From assembly GCF_029081005.1 (NCBI RefSeq), contig NZ_JAJQTQ010000006.1, positions 1 through 64,000 on the forward strand: DNA of 64,000 nucleotides, written 5' to 3'. This stretch comes from Halomonas elongata. Lineage in GTDB: Bacteria; Pseudomonadota; Gammaproteobacteria; Pseudomonadales; Halomonadaceae. Each line of letters opens with the position of its first letter. Position 1 is the stretch's first letter. Below the pieces are notes generated by a model. That model saw nothing but the letters and a program-made list of their open reading frames with translations, was not told the origin of the DNA and did not search any database. Position numbers and translations under genes: made by a program. This document shows, piece by piece, positions 1 to 9,271 of the stretch.

Positions 1-55
1 CCGGCTCTATTTTTTGGGTCTTACGGGCGTGCCCTTCCCGTGCGTTTTTTCACTG

Positions 56-121
56 CGGGGGCCCCCCCCCCCCCCCCGGGGGGGGGGGGGGGGGGCCGCC
101 CCCCCCCCCCCCCCCCCCCCG
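56..121. repeat. G/C homopolymer stretch
   Basis: Alternating homopolymer runs are seen: about 16 C (62-77), then 18 G (78-95), a short CCGC break, then about 22 C (99-120). The C run followed by the G run could fold on itself. No gene covers it and the surrounding 1-271 holds nothing else that I recognise except the ribosome binding site of the next gene. It may be a real low-complexity tract or an assembly or sequencing artefact at a contig edge; the sequence alone cannot decide. Confidence 0.7.
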
Positions 122-271
122 CCCGATGAGAGGCATATCGCCTATTTCGAGGATGACGGAGCGGGCGACGGGGAAAGGGGCAGGCCAACGGTTGCGACCT
201 AGGCATAATGGTTCATGAGGCGTCGTGAAAATAAGCTCGGGCGTCATTCTTTATTCTGTCGAGGAGTCATC

Positions 272-2059
272 ATGCCCCCTTATACCGCGCCCGTTCGTGA
301 GCAGCGTTTCGTACTCGAGGAACTGCTGGAGCACGAGGTGTTATCGCTGCCCGGTTTCGAGGAAGTCGGTGCCGATCTGGTCGACGCGGTGCTCGAAGAA
401 GCCGCGCGTCTCACCGGCGAAGTGTGGGCGCCGCTGAATGCCAGTGGCGATCGCCAGGGTTGTGTGCGCCGCGATGATGGTGGCGTGACCGTGCCGGATG
501 GCTTCGCCGATGCCTACCGGGCCTATGCCGAAGGGGGCTGGAACGGTATCGGTGTCGACCAGGCACATGGTGGACAGGGGCTGCCCGAGGTGGTGGCCAG
601 TGCCGTCCAGGAGATGCTGCATGGCGCCAACATGGCCCTGGGATTGTGTCCGATGCTGACCGCCGGGGCCATCGAGGCGCTTATCCAGCATGGTGACGAG
701 ATGCAGTGCGCGCGTTATTTGGCGCCGTTGGTGGAAGGACGCTGGACGGGCACCATGAATCTCACCGAGCCTCAGGCAGGCTCCGACCTTTCCCTGGTAC
801 GCACCCGAGCGGAGCCGGACGGTGAGGCCGGGACGTATCGCCTGACCGGTCAGAAGATCTTCATCACCTGGGGCGAGCATGATGGTGCCGAGAACATCCT
901 GCACCTGGTGCTGGCGCGCCTGCCCGACGCCCCCGAGGGCAACAAGGGCATCTCGCTGTTTCTGGTGCCCAAGTTCCTGGTCGATGACAACGGCGCTCTC
1001 GGGGAACGCAACGATGTCGTCTGCACTGCCCTGGAGCACAAGATGGGCATCCACGGTTCCCCGACCTGTGTGTTGAGCTTCGGCGAGGGAGAGGGGGCCA
1101 TCGGCTATCTGGTTGGCGAGCCCGGGCGCGGGCTGAATCATATGTTCACCATGATGAACGCCGCGCGCCACAAGGTCGGCATCCAGGGCATCGGCGTGGC
1201 CGAGCGCGCCTGCCAGCAGGCGTTGGCCTATGCCCGGGAACGTCGACAGGGGCGTCGCAATGGTACGGAATGCACGATCGCCGAACATCTCGACGTGAAG
1301 CGCATGCTGCTGTCGATGCGAGCGCGAACCGATGCCCTGCGGGCCCTGGCACTGATGTGCGCGGCGCAGATGGACAAGGCCCGTCATGCCGATGGGGACG
1401 ACGCGCGGCAGAGGGCGCAGGCCCGTGTCGATGTTCTGATTCCGGTGGTCAAGGCCTTTTCCACCGATCAGGCCGTGGAGATCGCGTCCCTGGGGATACA
1501 GGTGCACGGCGGCATGGGCTATATCGAGGAAACCGGTGCCGCCCAGTTATTGCGCGATGCCCGTATTGCGCCCATCTACGAGGGGACCAATGGTATCCAG
1601 GCGCTGGACCTGGCCGGTCGCAAGCTGGGGCGCGACGGGGGCGCCGCCTTGGCCGCCCTGGTCGATGACGTCGAAGCCACCGCCGCGGCGCTGGCGGCTC
1701 GCGAGGACCTGATGGCCCTGGGCGAGAGCCTGGCCGGCGGCGCGGCCGACTTGCGTGCCGCCATGGCCGTGGTCCTGGAGGGAGGTCGCGATCCCGAGCA
1801 CGGTGGCGATGCCATCCAGGCTTTCGCCACGCCTTTCCTGTCGCTGGTCGGCCATGTCCTGTGTGCCTGGCAGATGGGGCGCGCCGCCCTGGTGGCCGAG
1901 GCAGCACTGGTCGAGGGCAGTACCGATCCCTTCTATCACGCCAAGCTGGCCGCTGCCGACCATGCCTTGCGGCACTGGTTGCCGATCGGTCGTGCCCAGC
2001 GTGCGGTGATCGAGGCCGGCGTGGATAGTCTGTCGCGCTACGTCCCCGATGGAGCTTGA
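272..2059 (+). CDS. Acyl-CoA dehydrogenase, large C-terminal-domain type
   Basis: A 595-residue FAD-dependent acyl-CoA dehydrogenase that would oxidise an acyl-CoA to the 2-enoyl-CoA and pass electrons to electron-transfer flavoprotein. The flavin-binding TEPQAGSDL motif is near residues 163-171 and the IYEGTNGIQ segment, where this family carries the catalytic glutamate, is near 434-442. The length of about 600 residues fits the subfamily with an extra C-terminal domain (FadE/DmdC-like) rather than the usual 380-residue enzymes. I start at ATG 272 because GAGGAG sits just upstream; an in-frame ATG at 215 has no such site. The next gene is an enoyl-CoA hydratase, the following step of beta-oxidation. 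The substrate cannot be read from sequence. Confidence 0.93.
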   Translation: MPPYTAPVREQRFVLEELLEHEVLSLPGFEEVGADLVDAVLEEAARLTGEVWAPLNASGDRQGCVRRDDGGVTVPDGFADAYRAYAEGGWNGIGVDQAHGGQGLPEVVASAVQEMLHGANMALGLCPMLTAGAIEALIQHGDEMQCARYLAPLVEGRWTGTMNLTEPQAGSDLSLVRTRAEPDGEAGTYRLTGQKIFITWGEHDGAENILHLVLARLPDAPEGNKGISLFLVPKFLVDDNGALGERNDVVCTALEHKMGIHGSPTCVLSFGEGEGAIGYLVGEPGRGLNHMFTMMNAARHKVGIQGIGVAERACQQALAYARERRQGRRNGTECTIAEHLDVKRMLLSMRARTDALRALALMCAAQMDKARHADGDDARQRAQARVDVLIPVVKAFSTDQAVEIASLGIQVHGGMGYIEETGAAQLLRDARIAPIYEGTNGIQALDLAGRKLGRDGGAALAALVDDVEATAAALAAREDLMALGESLAGGAADLRAAMAVVLEGGRDPEHGGDAIQAFATPFLSLVGHVLCAWQMGRAALVAEAALVEGSTDPFYHAKLAAADHALRHWLPIGRAQRAVIEAGVDSLSRYVPDGA

Positions 2060-2111
2060 CCGCTTCACTGCCCGGGGCGATGTCCGTGTCCATCGAAAGG
2101 AGTGATTGTCG

Positions 2112-2138
2112 CCCAACCTAGCGTTCGCTAGGGTTGGG
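2112..2138. terminator. Hairpin between the two beta-oxidation genes
   Basis: CCCAACCTAGCG and GCTAGGGTTGGG form a near-perfect stem with a three-base loop and one bulge. No T tract follows, so it could be a weak terminator or an mRNA-stability element that separates expression of the two genes. Confidence 0.45.
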
Positions 2139-2175
2139 ATGACCCTATCGTCATTCCATCCCATGAGGAACCATC

Positions 2176-2949
2176 ATGAGCGAACCGTTGATCGAGGTGC
2201 AGGAAAAGGCCGGCATCGTGCGCCTGACCATTAACCGCCCCAAGGCACTCAATGCCTTGAACAGCGAGGTGATCGCCGAACTCGACCGTCTGCTGAGCGA
2301 TTTCGAGGGGCGCGATGATCTGCGCGCCGTCCTGCTCACCGGTGCCGGTGAGAAGGCCTTCGTGGCCGGTGCCGACATCACGGAGATGCGGGACAAGACG
2401 CCGCAGCAGGCCCGCGATTTTGCCGGCCAGGCGCTGCGGACCATCAAGCGTCTGGAGGCCTTGCCGGTGCCGGTGGTGGCCCTGGTCAACGGCTTCTGCC
2501 TGGGGGGCGGGTGTGAACTGGCGCTGGCCTGTGACTGGGCGGTAGCCAGCGACAATGCCATCTTCGGTCAGCCCGAGGTGCAGCTCGGCGTGATTCCCGG
2601 CTTCGGAGGCACGCAGCGCTTGCCGAGGCGAGTCGGGCCGGCCATGGCCCTGGACCTGGTGACCACCGGTCGCAAGATAGACGCCGCCGAGGCATTGCGC
2701 ATCGGGTTGGTCAATCGTGTCATGGAACAGGATGAGCTCGAGGCCTATGCGGACGAACTGACCCGGCAGCTCGGCGGCAATGGACCACAAGCGGTACGCA
2801 GCGCCAAGCAGGCCGTGCATGATGGCCAGGATCAGGACCTGGACAGTGCCCTGGCCCTGGAAAACAGTCTGTTTGCTCTGTGCTTCGCCGGAGAGGAACA
2901 GACCGAAGGCATGGGTGCCTTCGTCGAGAAACGCAAGCCGAACTTCTGA
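2176..2949 (+). CDS. Enoyl-CoA hydratase/isomerase (crotonase) family protein
   Basis: A 257-residue crotonase-fold enzyme, predicted to hydrate the enoyl-CoA made by the preceding dehydrogenase. Visible motifs are FVAGADI (CoA/oxyanion region, about residues 60-66), GFCLGGGCELA (oxyanion hole, about 106-116) and FGQPEVQLGVIPGFGGTQRL, which carries the first catalytic glutamate (QPE). The position of the second catalytic glutamate of classical hydratases aligns with an aspartate (ALDLV, near 159), so the exact reaction (hydratase, isomerase or another crotonase activity) is open. Good ribosome binding site (GAGGA) before the ATG. Downstream is the convergent EamA transporter gene. Confidence 0.92.
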   Translation: MSEPLIEVQEKAGIVRLTINRPKALNALNSEVIAELDRLLSDFEGRDDLRAVLLTGAGEKAFVAGADITEMRDKTPQQARDFAGQALRTIKRLEALPVPVVALVNGFCLGGGCELALACDWAVASDNAIFGQPEVQLGVIPGFGGTQRLPRRVGPAMALDLVTTGRKIDAAEALRIGLVNRVMEQDELEAYADELTRQLGGNGPQAVRSAKQAVHDGQDQDLDSALALENSLFALCFAGEEQTEGMGAFVEKRKPNF

Positions 2950-3033
2950 CACCATGGCTGGCACTTGCCCTCGACGGCCGCGGTGATGATGCCGTGGCCG
3001 TTTCTTGGGCATGCCGTGCGGGCGGGTGGGTCC

Positions 3034-3954
3034 TCAGTCCGGACGCTTCTCTTCTTCTGACGAGCTCGAGGGTACGGGCGGCTTCACACGCGTCGCCCGC
3101 ATCATGCCGGTGGCGATGGCGGTACCGGTCAGGGTGATGGCCATGCCGATCAGGACCTGCAGGCTCAGTGTCTCGTCGAGCAGTAGATAGCCCCACAGCA
3201 GGGCACTCACCGGTACCAGAAAGGTAACGGTCGAGGTGGCGGTGGCCCCGGCACTGGCGATCAGGCCGAAATAGAGCAGGAAGGCCAGGGTGGTACTGAG
3301 CCCTGCCAGCGCGAGGCCATTGGCCCAGGCCATGCCGCTGATCGGGGATTCCGGCCACAGGACAAGCCCCGGGATCAACAGCATCAGCCCCGACATGGCA
3401 CAGCTTCCCGCCGCCAGGACGCGAATCGGCAGGTGGGTCAGGCGAGTCCTGGAGTAGTTGGTGGCGATGCCATAGCAGAAGGTGGCGCCGAGCGCGGCCA
3501 GAATGAACCAGCCGTCACCGCCCAGGCGAAAGTCGAGCCGGTTGGCGGAGAGCACGTAGACGCCGAAGAACGCCAGTGCCAGCCCCAGGTACTGACGTCG
3601 TTGTACCGGGGTGGCGAACAGCACGGTGCCCAGCAGGGCGGTGAAGATCGGGGTGGTGGCGTTGATCAGAGAGGTGAAGCCGGCCTCGAGACGCGTGGTG
3701 GCCAGGGCCAGCAGCGAGAAGGGCAGCACATGGTTGATCAGGCCCAGCAAGGCGAGGCGTCCCTTGTTCTCCCAGACCAGGCGTAGATAGCGCAGGCTCA
3801 GCAAGAGCGGCAGCAGCAGGAGCGCGCCGATGCCCATGCGCACCAGGATCAACGGGACCGGGCCGAATTCCGGCACCGCCACGCGCATGAAGATGAATGA
3901 CATGCCCCATAAGGTGGACAGCAGGGCCAGGCGCAGGGTATCGGCCGGTGACAT
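3034..3954 (-). CDS. DMT superfamily transporter, EamA type
   Basis: A 306-residue inner-membrane protein with about ten hydrophobic segments arranged as two repeats, the usual EamA (DUF6) architecture of drug/metabolite exporters. The N-terminal repeat begins with RLALLSTLWGMSFIFMR and the second with the segment around WFILAALGATFCYGIA. A charged tail follows the last membrane segment. The substrate cannot be predicted. It is convergent with the enoyl-CoA hydratase gene and divergent from the racemase gene. Confidence 0.9.
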   Translation of the reverse strand: MSPADTLRLALLSTLWGMSFIFMRVAVPEFGPVPLILVRMGIGALLLLPLLLSLRYLRLVWENKGRLALLGLINHVLPFSLLALATTRLEAGFTSLINATTPIFTALLGTVLFATPVQRRQYLGLALAFFGVYVLSANRLDFRLGGDGWFILAALGATFCYGIATNYSRTRLTHLPIRVLAAGSCAMSGLMLLIPGLVLWPESPISGMAWANGLALAGLSTTLAFLLYFGLIASAGATATSTVTFLVPVSALLWGYLLLDETLSLQVLIGMAITLTGTAIATGMMRATRVKPPVPSSSSEEEKRPD

Positions 3955-4272
3955 GCAAGCCTCGCAAGCGAGTGAAGGAAGGGATAAACCTAGTCGGCGA
4001 ATCGAGTGCTGTCGAGGCAGTGTCGGGGCGCTGTTGGTTCCAGGAGGGCGAGGGACCAGTGGTCAGCTACACTGATTGACTTTCAATGCCGAGTTTGCCG
4101 ATTCGCGTGCCACGCGGGGCGGTACGACACGCGTGCTGTATGGAACGGTGTGTCGGATGGCCGCCTGGCGGGAGGCGAAACGTGTATGCAACCGCCGATG
4201 AGTGAACATGCCGTTCCCGGGAGAGGGATGTGCTCAGGGAAGACGACACCGAATCGCAAGGAAGGAGAGAAC
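3955..4272. other. Intergenic region between divergent genes
   Basis: About 318 bases between the minus-strand transporter and the plus-strand racemase. It should hold both promoters. The only clear signal I see is the AAGGAGAG ribosome binding site just before the racemase ATG. An open frame runs through it into the racemase from 4006 but lacks recognisable protein features. Confidence 0.5.
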
Positions 4273-4968
4273 ATGAAGACCATTGGCCTGCTGGGAGGCA
4301 TGAGCTGGGAATCCACCGAGAGCTACTATCGGGCGCTCAATACCGGGATCAAGGCATCGCTGGGAGGGCTGCATTCGGCGAGAGTGGTGATGGTCAGCGT
4401 CGATTTCGCCGAGATCGAAGCATTGCAGCGTCAAGGGGACTGGGAGGCCATGGCGAGCATTCTGGCTCGGGAGGCACGTCGCATACAGACGGCGGGGGCG
4501 GACATGCTGCTGATCGCCACCAATACCATGCACAAGGTGGCGCCCGAGGTGGCCGATGCCATCGACATTCCGTTGCTGCATATCGCCGATACCACCGGGG
4601 AGCGGCTGGTGGTCGATGGCATCCAGCGTGTCGGTCTGCTGGGGACCCGCTTCACCATGGAGCAGGACTTCTACAAGGCCCGCCTGACCGAGCGTTTCGG
4701 CATTGAGGTACTGGTACCCGAGGCGGAGCAACGGGAACGGGTTCACCGGGTCATCTACGAAGAGCTGTGTCTGGGGCGAATCGAGCCGAGTTCCCAGGCC
4801 GACTATCTCGAAATCATCGAAGCATTGCGTCAGCGCGGTGCCGAGGCGGTGATTCTCGGCTGTACCGAAATCGCCTTGCTGGTCAATCAGACGGATACGA
4901 CTGTGCCCCTCTACGATACCACGGCGATCCATGCGGGCAGCGCCATTGCCCGGGCACTCGAACCGTGA
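4273..4968 (+). CDS. Aspartate/glutamate racemase, YgeA type
   Basis: A 231-residue cofactor-independent amino-acid racemase of the Asp/Glu family. The N-terminal GLLGGMSWEST segment is the usual family start. The first catalytic position lies in IATNTMHK with threonine (T83) where most family members have cysteine; the second lies in ILGCTEI (C197). The same Thr83/Cys197 pair is what I recall for E. coli YgeA (broad or Asp/Glu-specific racemase), so this is a YgeA-type enzyme rather than a damaged copy. ATG 4273 is chosen over an in-frame ATG at 4006 because of the strong upstream AAGGAGAG and because homology begins here. Confidence 0.9.
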   Translation: MKTIGLLGGMSWESTESYYRALNTGIKASLGGLHSARVVMVSVDFAEIEALQRQGDWEAMASILAREARRIQTAGADMLLIATNTMHKVAPEVADAIDIPLLHIADTTGERLVVDGIQRVGLLGTRFTMEQDFYKARLTERFGIEVLVPEAEQRERVHRVIYEELCLGRIEPSSQADYLEIIEALRQRGAEAVILGCTEIALLVNQTDTTVPLYDTTAIHAGSAIARALEP

Positions 4969-5053
4969 TGGGCGTGGGGCGAAGGGCAGCCGGGCGGACA
5001 CGCTGGTAGAGTGCAGGATTCGCCAATCATGAATTCGCCGAGGGAGAGGCAAG

Positions 5054-5917
5054 GTGCGCATTACCCAGCTCAACATCTATCCGGTCAAGTCACTGCGGGG
5101 AATCGGCCTGGAGGCGGCATCGATCACCGCGAGGGGATTCGCCTTCGATCGGCATTGGATGATCGTCGATGATGACAACCGCTTCGTGACCCAGCGTGAG
5201 CTGCCCGCCATGGCTCAGGTCGGAGTGCGGCTCGCGCCACAGGCGCTGGTTCTCGAGCATGCCGATGCGCCCGAGCCCCTGGTCATTGAACTCGAGCGTG
5301 ACGAGGCGGCGCCGCGCCTCGCGGTGCGGATCTGGAAGGATGAGTGCGAGGCGCTGGATGAGGGTGCGAGGGCTTCCGCCTGGTTGACGGAGGTGCTCGG
5401 CCGGCCCGGCGGAAGCGACCTGAGGCTGGTGCGCTTTCCCGAGGACCAGCGACGTGATATCGAGCCCGATCATCTGTGCGGCGAGCCGGCCCAGACCGGT
5501 TTCGCCGATGGCTATTCCTTTCTGGTGACGTCTGAGGCGTCACTCGAGGCGCTTGATGAGCGACTTCTCGACAAGGGGCTCGATGGCGTGCCGATGAGCC
5601 GGTTTCGCCCCAATATCGTGGTGACGGGCGAGGGGCCCTTCGACGAGCGGGAGTGGGATGAGCTTGGCAACGAGGAGGCCGGAGTGCGCCTGGGACTGCG
5701 CAAGCCCTGCAAGCGTTGCAAGATCATCACTCAGGATCAGCGTACCGGTGTGGCCCCGACTCCCAAGGAGCCACTCAAGACGTTGGTCGAGATGGCGACC
5801 CAGCCGGGCTTGAAGGGCGCCTTCTTCGGGCAGAATGCGACGCTTCTGGCCGGCGAGGGTCGTGAGCTGCGGGTGGGCGACTGGCTGAATGTTTCGCGAC
5901 GCCGCGCGGTTACTTGA
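5054..5917 (+). CDS. MOSC domain protein (YcbX/mARC-like)
   Basis: A 287-residue protein with an N-terminal MOSC beta-barrel domain (ITQLNIYPVKSLRGI) and a C-terminal MOSC domain with KPCKRCKIITQD, where the conserved cysteine would hold the molybdenum cofactor. Such proteins reduce N-hydroxylated compounds in E. coli (YcbX) with an electron-transfer partner. E. coli YcbX has an extra C-terminal 2Fe-2S domain; this protein is shorter and lacks it, so it would need a separate partner. The start is GTG at 5054, supported by GGGAGAGG upstream. Confidence 0.88.
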   Translation: MRITQLNIYPVKSLRGIGLEAASITARGFAFDRHWMIVDDDNRFVTQRELPAMAQVGVRLAPQALVLEHADAPEPLVIELERDEAAPRLAVRIWKDECEALDEGARASAWLTEVLGRPGGSDLRLVRFPEDQRRDIEPDHLCGEPAQTGFADGYSFLVTSEASLEALDERLLDKGLDGVPMSRFRPNIVVTGEGPFDEREWDELGNEEAGVRLGLRKPCKRCKIITQDQRTGVAPTPKEPLKTLVEMATQPGLKGAFFGQNATLLAGEGRELRVGDWLNVSRRRAVT

Positions 5918-6053
5918 GCATGACGGTGTGGTTTCTGGCGCCAGCCCATGCCGGGGAACGAGCCTGGTCGGCATCGCTGGTGCTCGAGAACATGGCGCCG
6001 GCCTGCCGGTGATAGCGCGTGAGGCCTGCTCGTGCCGGAGAGGCAACGATCCA

Positions 6054-6704
6054 TCAGCGGGCCGGATCGACCAATCCGCCCAGGGAGGCATTGCGCCGGA
6101 ACCAGCCGGCAATGCTGGCGCGGGGGTGGTGGGTCGGCAGGACTTCGTGGGGGATGCGGTCCGAGAGGAAGCACACGAAGGTGCCGGCTTCGGGGCGGAC
6201 CCGTGCCAACTCGCGTCCGTCGGCCGGTGCGTAGATCACCATTTCCCCTCCGCCATCCGCTGGCCAGTCGGGTGTCAGGTAACCGACGGTGGAAACGACG
6301 CGATTGGCGCGACCCTGGAAGCTGTCCAGATGGCGCCGGTAGAAGGCGCCGGGTGGGTAGCGGGCAAAATGGGCCTCGTACTCGAACAGGCCCAGAAACA
6401 GGGCCTGGTTCAGCGCCTGCTGAAGGTCCCCCATGGCCTCGAGGTAACGACGCTGGGCCAGGCTTTCGCGATCCAGCCAGCGGATGGCATCGCCGCGTAC
6501 ATCGCGGCGCAGATGATGGTTGTCGCCACGCCCGATGCCGGCGGCGACCAGGGCCTCGCGTGCGGTCATGTCGTCGAGTTCGGTGTGCAAGGCCTCGCAC
6601 AGGGGCGCGGGCAGAAAGGAGGGGCCCACATACCAGCCCTGCTCGACCAGGCCATCGATCAACTCGGCCAGACGGGCGTCGGGGAGTCGTGGCGAGTCGC
6701 TCAT
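6054..6704 (-). CDS. 2OG-Fe(II) oxygenase family protein
   Basis: A 216-residue protein with a prolyl-hydroxylase-like double-stranded beta-helix. The iron ligands are visible as H125-x-D127 (RRHLDS) and H186 (IPHEVLP), and R195 (HHPRASI) is placed to bind 2-oxoglutarate. The substrate is unknown; bacterial relatives of this size hydroxylate protein prolines or are uncharacterised. The ATG overlaps the stop of the upstream Nudix gene (ATGA), so the two are probably translated together from one message. Confidence 0.88.
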   Translation of the reverse strand: MSDSPRLPDARLAELIDGLVEQGWYVGPSFLPAPLCEALHTELDDMTAREALVAAGIGRGDNHHLRRDVRGDAIRWLDRESLAQRRYLEAMGDLQQALNQALFLGLFEYEAHFARYPPGAFYRRHLDSFQGRANRVVSTVGYLTPDWPADGGGEMVIYAPADGRELARVRPEAGTFVCFLSDRIPHEVLPTHHPRASIAGWFRRNASLGGLVDPAR

Positions 6705-7321
6705 GATGCGGACATCCGGCGAGCGGGATGATGCCGCAGCTCGCCGCCGGGTCGATGGAAGAGACTGATCGGCATGTCGAAGCCTTCGGCAAGCAGTTCT
6801 ACCAGCATCATCGAGGACAATCCCCAGATGACATGCTCGTCCTGGCGATAGCTGGGCACATAGTAGTCGCGTTCGTCGACACGAATCACGTCGGTATGCG
6901 TGCGCTGGTCGTCGAGGAAGCGGCGTACCGGCACCTCGAAGATGGCATCCAGCTCGCCCGGGTCCGGTACCAGCGGCAGGTCCGGTGGAATCACGCCGAC
7001 ATAGGGCGTCACCAGGATGCCGTGCAACGAGACGACATCCGAGAGACGTCCCAGGATCTCCACGCATTCGGCGGGCAGGTCGATCTCTTCCCGGGACTCG
7101 CGCAGGGCGGTGGCCAGCAGGCTCGGGTCATCGGGTTCGCGCTTGCCGCCGGGAAAGGCGACCTGGCCACTGTGGGTGGCAAGATGTGCGGCGCGGCGGG
7201 TGAACAGAAGCGTCGGTTCCGGGCGATCCACCACGGGAATCAGCACGGCGGCCTGGGGCAGGTCGAGCCGCAGGCGTCGGGGGGCATGCGCTTGCAGGCG
7301 CTCGCGAAGTTTCTCTAACAT
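6701..7321 (-). CDS. CoA pyrophosphatase-like Nudix hydrolase (NudL type)
   Basis: A 206-residue Nudix hydrolase. The Nudix box lies near residues 58-82 ([11 protein letters not shown] followed by RESREEID), and the [13 protein letters not shown] segment just before it is typical of the CoA-diphosphate hydrolase subgroup (NudL/PCD1). It would cleave CoA or related nucleoside diphosphates in the cytoplasm. I start at ATG 7321; an open frame extends further upstream but that part shows no family similarity. It overlaps the oxygenase gene by four bases and is divergent from a second Nudix gene. Confidence 0.9.
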   Translation of the reverse strand: MLEKLRERLQAHAPRRLRLDLPQAAVLIPVVDRPEPTLLFTRRAAHLATHSGQVAFPGGKREPDDPSLLATALRESREEIDLPAECVEILGRLSDVVSLHGILVTPYVGVIPPDLPLVPDPGELDAIFEVPVRRFLDDQRTHTDVIRVDERDYYVPSYRQDEHVIWGLSSMMLVELLAEGFDMPISLFHRPGGELRHHPARRMSAS

Positions 7322-7415
7322 GGTGTTTCCGTCGGGTTTCACCCCTTGTACCCAGTCGCCGAGCGCGGCGTCAAGCCCGGGCCGGGAGCACGCTTCCGGT
7401 TCGTCAGGGAGGACC

Positions 7416-7973
7416 ATGAACTTTTGCAGCCATTGTGGCCAGCCGGTCCGCTTCGCCATTCCCGAAGGCGATGATCGGCCGCGCTATACGTGCGACGCCT
7501 GTGGGACCATCCATTACCAGAACCCGCGCATCATCGCCGGGACGCTGCCGGTCAGCGGCTCGCGAATCCTGCTGTGCCGCCGTGCCATCGCGCCACGCAA
7601 GGGTTACTGGACATTGCCGGCCGGTTTCATGGAGAACGCCGAGACCACCCTGGAAGCGGCGGCCCGCGAGACGCGCGAAGAGGCCTGTGCCGAGGTGGCG
7701 CTGCATGGCCTCTATACGTTGATCAACCTTCCGCATATCGATCAGGTCTACATGATCTTCCTGGCCGATCTCGACGGGGGATTCGCCGCCGGGCCGGAGA
7801 GTCTCGAAGTGGCGTTGTTCGAAGAGGGCGAGATTCCCTGGGACGAGCTGGCATTTCCCACTATCGAGCGAACCCTGCGCCATTTCTACGATGATCGACG
7901 CGAGGGGCACTACCCGTTGCACGTCAGCGATATCACGCCGGAGGATCGGGAACGCTACTTCGGCTCGGCTTGA
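7416..7973 (+). CDS. Nudix hydrolase with N-terminal zinc ribbon
   Basis: A 185-residue protein. Residues 1-30 form a zinc ribbon with two CxxC pairs (C4/C7 and C26/C29), followed by a Nudix domain with the box around [20 protein letters not shown]. The arrangement resembles a short relative of the NADH pyrophosphatase NudC group, which has the same order of zinc ribbon and Nudix box, but the N-terminal NudC domain is missing. The substrate is probably a nucleotide-linked diphosphate. Strong AGGGAGGA site before ATG 7416. It starts 94 bases from the divergent NudL-type gene. Confidence 0.9.
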   Translation: MNFCSHCGQPVRFAIPEGDDRPRYTCDACGTIHYQNPRIIAGTLPVSGSRILLCRRAIAPRKGYWTLPAGFMENAETTLEAAARETREEACAEVALHGLYTLINLPHIDQVYMIFLADLDGGFAAGPESLEVALFEEGEIPWDELAFPTIERTLRHFYDDRREGHYPLHVSDITPEDRERYFGSA

Positions 7974-8012
7974 GCGCCTCCATGCCACGATGACATCGTG
8001 TATTCCGACCGG

Positions 8013-8324
8013 TCAGACGTCTTCCAGACGCCATACGTCGAACGCCGGTTCCTCGTAGGGGTGGGCCGTCCGCAGTGCCGCCACGGCATCGTGGATGAGC
8101 GTGTCGTCACAGACCAGCTCGACCTTGAGTTCGGTGACCCTTTCCAGATCACCGACACGGCCGATGTGCGGATCGGCGCCATCCAAGGGGCGGAACTGCC
8201 CGGTGCCCGGGGTCTGAAAGCAGCATGCCTCGTAGTCGCCGATGCGTCCCGCGCCGGTGGCGAAGACGGCTTCCTTGACCTTGCCGGCGTCGTCCTCGGG
8301 AACGAAGAAAGCGAGTTTGTACAT
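8013..8324 (-). CDS. NIF3/YqfO C-terminal-like small protein
   Basis: A 103-residue protein matching the small GTP cyclohydrolase I type 2 / NIF3 insert-like family (MYKLAFFVPEDDAGKVKEAVFATGAGRIGDYEACCF; HPYEEPAFDVW). These stand-alone YqfO-like domains fold like PII/CutA proteins; their function is not established. Excellent AGGAGG site before the ATG at 8324. Convergent with the zinc-ribbon Nudix gene and divergent from the kinase gene. Confidence 0.85.
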   Translation of the reverse strand: MYKLAFFVPEDDAGKVKEAVFATGAGRIGDYEACCFQTPGTGQFRPLDGADPHIGRVGDLERVTELKVELVCDDTLIHDAVAALRTAHPYEEPAFDVWRLEDV

Positions 8325-8428
8325 GGGATGTCCTCCTCCGATGGCTCGATTCGGTCCTATCCTCGTGGTTGATCCGGGGCATGGCAAGGCTTCCGGCGAG
8401 CGTCTCGAGAAATGAAAGGAGCGAGATC

Positions 8429-9268
8429 ATGGATACCGAGTTGCGTGATTGTCTGATGTCCCTCGATCTCTTGCCCCGCGGGGCGCCACGCCCGCTGGGT
8501 GGTGGGGATATCGCGGCGGTGTCGTGGCTGGACACCGACCAGGGGCCGGTGGTGATCAAGCATGACGATCCCGAGCGGCTTGCCGGCGAGGCGGAGGGGC
8601 TGCGCGTCCTTCGACAGGCGTCATCGAGGCTGGTCGTGCCCGATGTGTTGGGGGAGGGCGATGGTTGGCTGGTCATGGAGGCGCTGGAAAGCACCGGACG
8701 CGCCGGGCGGGATGAGACGGCCCTGGGGGAGGGGTTGCGCGAACTGCATGGCGCGTCGCGGGCGTTGCATGGTTGGCATCGCGACAATGCCTGTGGCACC
8801 ACGCCCCAACCCAATGCGCCCCTCGAGGATGGCCGTGTCTTCCAGCGTGAACGGCGCCTGCTGCCGTTGACCCGGGCCTGTCATGACCGAGGCCTCGTCG
8901 ATGACCGACTGCGCGCCAGACTGGAAGCCGTCGCCGCCGATCTCGAAACCTGGCTGCCGTCGATGCCCGCGAGCCTGGTGCATGGCGATCTCTGGTCGGG
9001 CAATGTGCTGTTCACCCGCCGGGGGCCGGCCATCATCGACCCGGCGATCTATCGACACTATCCCGAGGTGGATCTGGCCATGTTGACGCTGTTCGGTGCG
9101 CCCGGCGCGCCATTCTTCGCGGCGTACTGGGATGGCCATGAGCCCTCCGACTGGCCGCGCCGAGAGGCGCTTTTCCAGCTGTATCCGCTGCTCAATCACC
9201 TGTTGCTGTTCGGCAGCGCCTACCGCAGTGGTGTCGAGCGTGCGCTGAGCCGGGTAGAGGCCGGCTGA
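8429..9268 (+). CDS. Fructosamine-3-kinase-like protein
   Basis: A 279-residue protein kinase-fold enzyme of the fructosamine/ketosamine kinase family, which phosphorylates ketoamine adducts so that they break down (protein deglycation). The HGDLWSGN catalytic loop is near residue 186 and the metal-binding IDPAIY segment follows. The N-terminal nucleotide-binding lobe shows PVVIKHD with the conserved lysine. ATG 8429 is preceded by AAGGAGCGAG; an in-frame ATG at 8369 gives an extra 20 residues without family similarity. It ends just before the convergent hydrolase gene. Confidence 0.88.
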   Translation: MDTELRDCLMSLDLLPRGAPRPLGGGDIAAVSWLDTDQGPVVIKHDDPERLAGEAEGLRVLRQASSRLVVPDVLGEGDGWLVMEALESTGRAGRDETALGEGLRELHGASRALHGWHRDNACGTTPQPNAPLEDGRVFQRERRLLPLTRACHDRGLVDDRLRARLEAVAADLETWLPSMPASLVHGDLWSGNVLFTRRGPAIIDPAIYRHYPEVDLAMLTLFGAPGAPFFAAYWDGHEPSDWPRREALFQLYPLLNHLLLFGSAYRSGVERALSRVEAG

Positions 9269-9271
9269 GCC

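Noticed and set aside
341..1507. A 388-codon minus-strand frame inside the acyl-CoA dehydrogenase gene
   Set aside because: Antisense shadow of a well-supported gene with conserved motifs on the plus strand.
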